Shown piece by piece: positions 36,356 to 38,532 of a stretch of 38,532 nucleotides of DNA. The position numbers were made by a program, and so were the translations under genes. The stretch's first letter is position 1. Each line of letters begins with the position of its first letter. Source of the stretch: Spirochaetia bacterium (GTDB taxonomy: Bacteria; Spirochaetota; Leptospiria; Turneriellales; JAOUFE01); NCBI GenBank assembly GCA_029857955.1, contig JAOUFY010000025.1, forward strand, positions 1 to 38,532, written 5' to 3'. The notes beneath the pieces are model-generated. The model had not been told where the DNA came from, did no database searches, and saw nothing but the letters and a program-made list of their open reading frames with translations.

Positions 36356-36697
36356 TTAACCTATGGCTTCTTTGCCTCTTTCGCCTGTTCGAATGCGAAT
36401 ACATTCGTCCAGTTTTGTGACAAATATTTTTCCATCGCCAATATTATTTGTACGGGCTGCTTCAATAATAGCCTGTATCGTTGGTTCTACAAAATCAGTA
36501 TTAACTGCAATTTGCAAGATTACTTTTTTTAAAAGATTGATTTCAACTTCCTGACCTCGATAAGTTTCTCCATAACCAGCCTGTTGGCCGCATCCGGAAA
36601 CATTACTGACGGTCATTTTGGTTACACCTTTTCTAGCGAGGGCATCTTTTACATCTTTAAATTTTGCTGGTTGAATGATAGCTGTGATTAATTTCAT
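36356..36697 (-). CDS. glnK: PII signal protein (GlnB/GlnK type), copy 2
   Basis: A 113-residue paralogue of the PII protein at 34181. T-loop [14 protein letters not shown] has Val at position 51 instead of Tyr. B-loop GDGKIFV and C-loop RIRTGE are intact. Differences from copy 1 cluster in residues 11-34 and 63-85, that is outside the T-loop. It follows amt copy 2 by 41 bases with an AAAAGGAA site, so each transporter has its own PII partner. No terminator is evident after it, and read-through into the next amt-glnK pair is possible. Confidence 0.95.
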   Translation of the reverse strand: MKLITAIIQPAKFKDVKDALARKGVTKMTVSNVSGCGQQAGYGETYRGQEVEINLLKKVILQIAVNTDFVEPTIQAIIEAARTNNIGDGKIFVTKLDECIRIRTGERGKEAIG

Positions 36698-36738
36698 ATT
36701 TTCCTTTTAAACTAAATACATTAAATATTATTGAAAAT

Positions 36739-38247
36739 TTATCGAATCATGATTTGAAAGTCGGCATATCCTTCTTCTCCGTGATCATGAATGTCAAGTC
36801 CCTGTTCTTCAACAAGATCAGATGCCCTGAGTCCAATGGTATATTTAACAAGGTAGGCAATCGTAAAACTTCCTGTAACAGCTATTACAATTGTAATTCC
36901 CATTGCTTTTAATTGTTCAATCCATAGGGTTTTCCCGAGAAATGTGCCAAGGTTGATTGATAATGCCGGATTTATTGCGGCATCGGCAAAAATACCGGTT
37001 AGCAACATGCCCATTGTTCCCGCTACCGCGTGTATTCCAAAAACATCCAGGGTATCATCATATCCAAGCCACTTCTTAAGTTTCATAACGGCAAAGAGTG
37101 GGACAATGCCAGCTAGTATGCCGATGAAAACGGAATCACCTGTTGAGACAAAACCGGCTGCAGGTGTAATGGCCACCAGGCCAGATACGATTCCTGAACA
37201 AAAACCCAATACAGTTGGTTTTTCCACCAACACCCATTCGATCATAGGCCATACAAACCCAGCCACCGCGCCTGCAAGTGTCGTGTTTACAAAAGCTGTC
37301 GATGAAATTCCATCAGCTGCAAGTGCGCTGCCTGCATTAAATCCATACCAACCAACCCATAACATCCCTGTACCAATCATGGTCAATACAAGGTTATGCG
37401 GCGGCATTGCTCTTTTGCCATATCCATTTCTTTTACCAAGAACAATACACAGAACCAGAGCTGACCAGCCTGATGCCATTTCTACAACAGTTCCGCCGGC
37501 AAAGTCTATAGCTTTAATCGTTGCTTTTGAATTCCAGACTCCGTTCATAAAGCCGTCAACACCCCATGCCATATGCGTAACAGGAAAATACACTCCAAAC
37601 ATCCATAAAGCGATAAAAAGCAGTACAGATGAAAATTTCATCCGTTCTGCAATCGAGCCCACAATCAGGGCTGGTGTAATGACAGCAAACATCAGCTGAA
37701 ACATTGAAAATACATTATGTGAAATCCAGGGGCTGTAATTTGTGTTAGGTAATGAATCTACACCCTTTAAAAAAGCATACTTTGAAATTGAACCAAGAAA
37801 TGTACTTCCGCCTTCTATACCGCTTCCAGAGGAAAAAGAAAGGCTATAACCGCATAACCACCATAAAATAGTTACAAGACCGGTAATTCCCATGCACTGA
37901 GCCATAATAGATAAAATATTTTTTGATCTTACCAGGCCGCCGTAAAAAATAGCCAAACCAGGTAGAGTCATAAATAAAACAAGAAGAGTTGAAGTCATCA
38001 TCCAGGCATTATGACCAGGCCCTGGGCCAGGAATTTTAGATTCAACATGAGGAGTAGAAGAGGACGTGACTCGTGCCGAATTATTCATATAAGACTCGAT
38101 ATCAGCAACCCTTTGTTCGAGAGAAGCTTCTTTAGTAGTTTCAATAGAATATATTTTAGTGGAATTCCAGAAAATTGATGTAAGTAAAAGCAGTGATATT
38201 ATAACAATATGCTTTAATTTTATAATATCATAAATATTTTTATGCAT
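36739..38247 (-). CDS. amtB: Ammonium transporter (Amt), copy 2, Glu in place of first pore His
   Basis: A 502-residue paralogue of the transporter at 34541, with the same layout: signal-like N-terminus (about 10-34), EQRVADIESYMNN helix, PGPGPGHNAW linker, membrane core and SDLVEEQGLDIHDHGEEGY tail. The pore differs: GGTVVEMASG has Glu256 (codon GAA at 37482-37480) where copy 1 and E. coli AmtB have His; the second pore His is kept (H406). A His-to-Glu change at this site is known from the yeast Mep1/Mep3 branch and alters conductance and selectivity in tested transporters. Ribosome site GAGAGG; a sigma-54 element lies about 35 bases upstream. Confidence 0.94.
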   Translation of the reverse strand: MHKNIYDIIKLKHIVIISLLLLTSIFWNSTKIYSIETTKEASLEQRVADIESYMNNSARVTSSSTPHVESKIPGPGPGHNAWMMTSTLLVLFMTLPGLAIFYGGLVRSKNILSIMAQCMGITGLVTILWWLCGYSLSFSSGSGIEGGSTFLGSISKYAFLKGVDSLPNTNYSPWISHNVFSMFQLMFAVITPALIVGSIAERMKFSSVLLFIALWMFGVYFPVTHMAWGVDGFMNGVWNSKATIKAIDFAGGTVVEMASGWSALVLCIVLGKRNGYGKRAMPPHNLVLTMIGTGMLWVGWYGFNAGSALAADGISSTAFVNTTLAGAVAGFVWPMIEWVLVEKPTVLGFCSGIVSGLVAITPAAGFVSTGDSVFIGILAGIVPLFAVMKLKKWLGYDDTLDVFGIHAVAGTMGMLLTGIFADAAINPALSINLGTFLGKTLWIEQLKAMGITIVIAVTGSFTIAYLVKYTIGLRASDLVEEQGLDIHDHGEEGYADFQIMIR

Positions 38248-38279
38248 GTATTCCTCTCAAATGATTGCTATAGAAAACG

Positions 38280-38296
38280 AGCAAATATCATGCCGT
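38280..38296 (-). promoter_or_regulatory. Sigma-54 (-24/-12) promoter for amt copy 2
   Basis: Minus strand CGGCATGATATTTGCTC: GG and GC are separated by exactly 10 bases, with TTTGC at -12. The first base of the consensus TGG is C. The predicted start is near 38269, giving a short leader with the GAGAGG ribosome site. Confidence 0.6.
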
Positions 38297-38343
38297 GTTA
38301 TTGCGTGACGAAAGTAAACAATTGATGACCAAATTGTCTAATA

Positions 38344-38371
38344 TTTAAGCAATATGGTCACCTTGCTTAAA
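38344..38371. other. Hairpin overlapping the 3' end of the response-regulator gene
   Basis: TTTAAGCAA (38344-38352) and TTGCTTAAA (38363-38371) form a perfect 9-bp stem with a 10-base loop. The right arm overlaps the stop codon. No U-run follows on the minus strand, so termination is uncertain. Confidence 0.45.
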
Positions 38372-38532
38372 AAAGTAAGTATTTCTTTAGTTTTTGAGAT
38401 AAAAGCTGTTCGTCAAAAGGTTTTACAATGTAATCGTTCGCTCCGTTTTTCATGGCTTGAATTACATCATTAGTTGAATTATGACCGGAAAGCATTATGA
38501 CGGTAGATGAATATTCTTCATTCATCAGTTTT
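38367..38532 (-). CDS. Response regulator receiver domain, C-terminal end (partial)
   Basis: The last 54 codons of a minus-strand gene that runs off the window, stop TAA at 38369-38367. The sequence has VIMLSGHN (beta-4 with the Ser switch residue), AMKNGANDY and IVKPFDEQLL (beta-5 with the conserved Lys-Pro). The chain ends right after the last receiver helix (KLKKYLLF), so it is either a stand-alone CheY-like protein or a protein with a C-terminal receiver. It is upstream of the sigma-54-driven amt genes, but nothing shows that it controls them. Confidence 0.85.
   Translation of the reverse strand, partial: KLMNEEYSSTVIMLSGHNSTNDVIQAMKNGANDYIVKPFDEQLLSQKLKKYLLF

Overview
The window reads as a chromosomal segment of an AT-rich, probably uncultured spirochaete. 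The main pointers are a P83/100-type antigen (a family known mainly from Borrelia and Treponema), a phosphofructokinase with the active-site signature of the Treponema TP0108 group, spirochaete-like loose lipobox and short secreted or outer-membrane proteins, and chemotaxis genes. I see no phage, plasmid, transposase, CRISPR array, tRNA or rRNA. This assignment rests on protein features read by eye, not on a database search.

Left part (1-8645): a P83/100-like secreted coiled-coil protein, then a four-gene operon encoding a two-CBS-domain protein and a cytoplasmic, non-classical succinate/fumarate oxidoreductase (flavoprotein, iron-sulfur subunit, and a subunit with two CCG domains instead of haem membrane anchors). 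A secreted M23 peptidase follows. It converges on a two-gene minus-strand unit: a small secreted protein and an ArsR-HTH/methyltransferase fusion.

Middle (9020-23722): a small membrane protein; an mcp-cheW-ribD cluster; aspartokinase; murI-lepA; a secreted protein joining a CsgG-like domain to a putative beta-barrel; phosphofructokinase on the minus strand; then a STAS protein with an ABC-2 exporter (ATPase plus one permease). The 18.0-18.25 kb gap holds what looks like a decayed second STAS gene. The 19.7-19.9 kb gap holds a cluster of hairpins.

Right part (23833-38532, all minus strand): a five-gene operon led by a very large protein (about 2640 residues) with a lipoprotein-like signal, a TolB-like propeller, a long TPR array and what looks like a catalytically dead CHAT (caspase-like) domain. 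Four overlapping pseudopilin genes follow (gspG, H, I, J). Then comes a tandem duplication of amtB-glnK. Both copies are preceded by good sigma-54 (-24/-12) elements, one transporter has Glu in place of the first twin-His residue, and both PII proteins lack Tyr51. The window ends inside a response-regulator receiver gene.

A roughly 53-bp dispersed repeat occurs four times (near 1.9, 13.7, 17.9 and 23.8 kb), each time just 3' of a gene. It has no obvious identity. In three copies it is indel-free and can be read as the same short peptide. The best candidates for something undescribed are this repeat family, the giant propeller-TPR-pseudoCHAT protein tied to the pseudopilins, and the divergent second Amt/PII pair.
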